Shown here in pieces: positions 6,431 to 6,431 of a stretch of DNA of 6,431 nucleotides. This DNA is from an uncultured cyanobacterium (lineage in GTDB: Bacteria; Cyanobacteriota; Cyanobacteriia; Pseudanabaenales; Pseudanabaenaceae): positions 1 to 6,431 of the forward strand of contig CAIJEA010000449.1 of NCBI GenBank assembly GCA_903819605.1. Direction: 5' to 3'. A model generated the notes under the pieces. It saw only the letters and a list, made by a program, of their open reading frames with translations, did no database searches and was not told the origin of the DNA. Numbering within the stretch: position 1 is the stretch's first letter; each line of letters begins with the position of its first letter. A program made the translations under genes and the position numbers.

Positions 6431-6431
6431 A

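Overview
The window looks cyanobacterial. It carries eleven copies of the octamer GCGATCGC (HIP1), which is highly over-represented in many cyanobacterial genomes, together with a cyanobacterial-style Lnt and a short single-domain lipoxygenase. A filamentous or Pseudanabaena-like host is a guess from gene content and short palindromes, not something the sequence proves.

Layout, left to right. Positions 1-1152 (minus) hold most of a SAM-dependent methyltransferase whose C-terminus lies beyond the left edge. A 129-bp divergent intergenic region separates it from lnt (1282-2877, plus), a complete apolipoprotein N-acyltransferase with Glu293, Lys359 and Cys410 in place. Immediately after the lnt stop, on the minus strand, lies the wreck of a Ser/Gly/Asp-rich gene (2878-3174), broken by stop codons in and beside a 20-bp-arm palindrome (2967-3015). 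Next come two genes on the minus strand, read from right to left: a complete 625-aa lipoxygenase (6372-4495) and, 64 nt downstream, a 416-aa protein with two diverged class III nucleotide-cyclase domains (4430-3180). A perfect hairpin (4457-4491) follows the lipoxygenase stop.

How they fit together. The methyltransferase and lnt diverge and are probably independent. Lnt completes lipoprotein acylation at the periplasmic face of the membrane. The lipoxygenase should oxygenate polyunsaturated fatty acids to hydroperoxides. The cyclase-like protein could be co-transcribed with it, although the hairpin between them may reduce or stop read-through. A lipid-oxidation/signalling pairing is an inference from position only.

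I do not see a proven new defence or mobile system. The most unusual items are the tandem cyclase-like protein, whose two halves keep different subsets of active-site residues, the compact lipoxygenase, and the palindrome-interrupted Ser-rich remnant.
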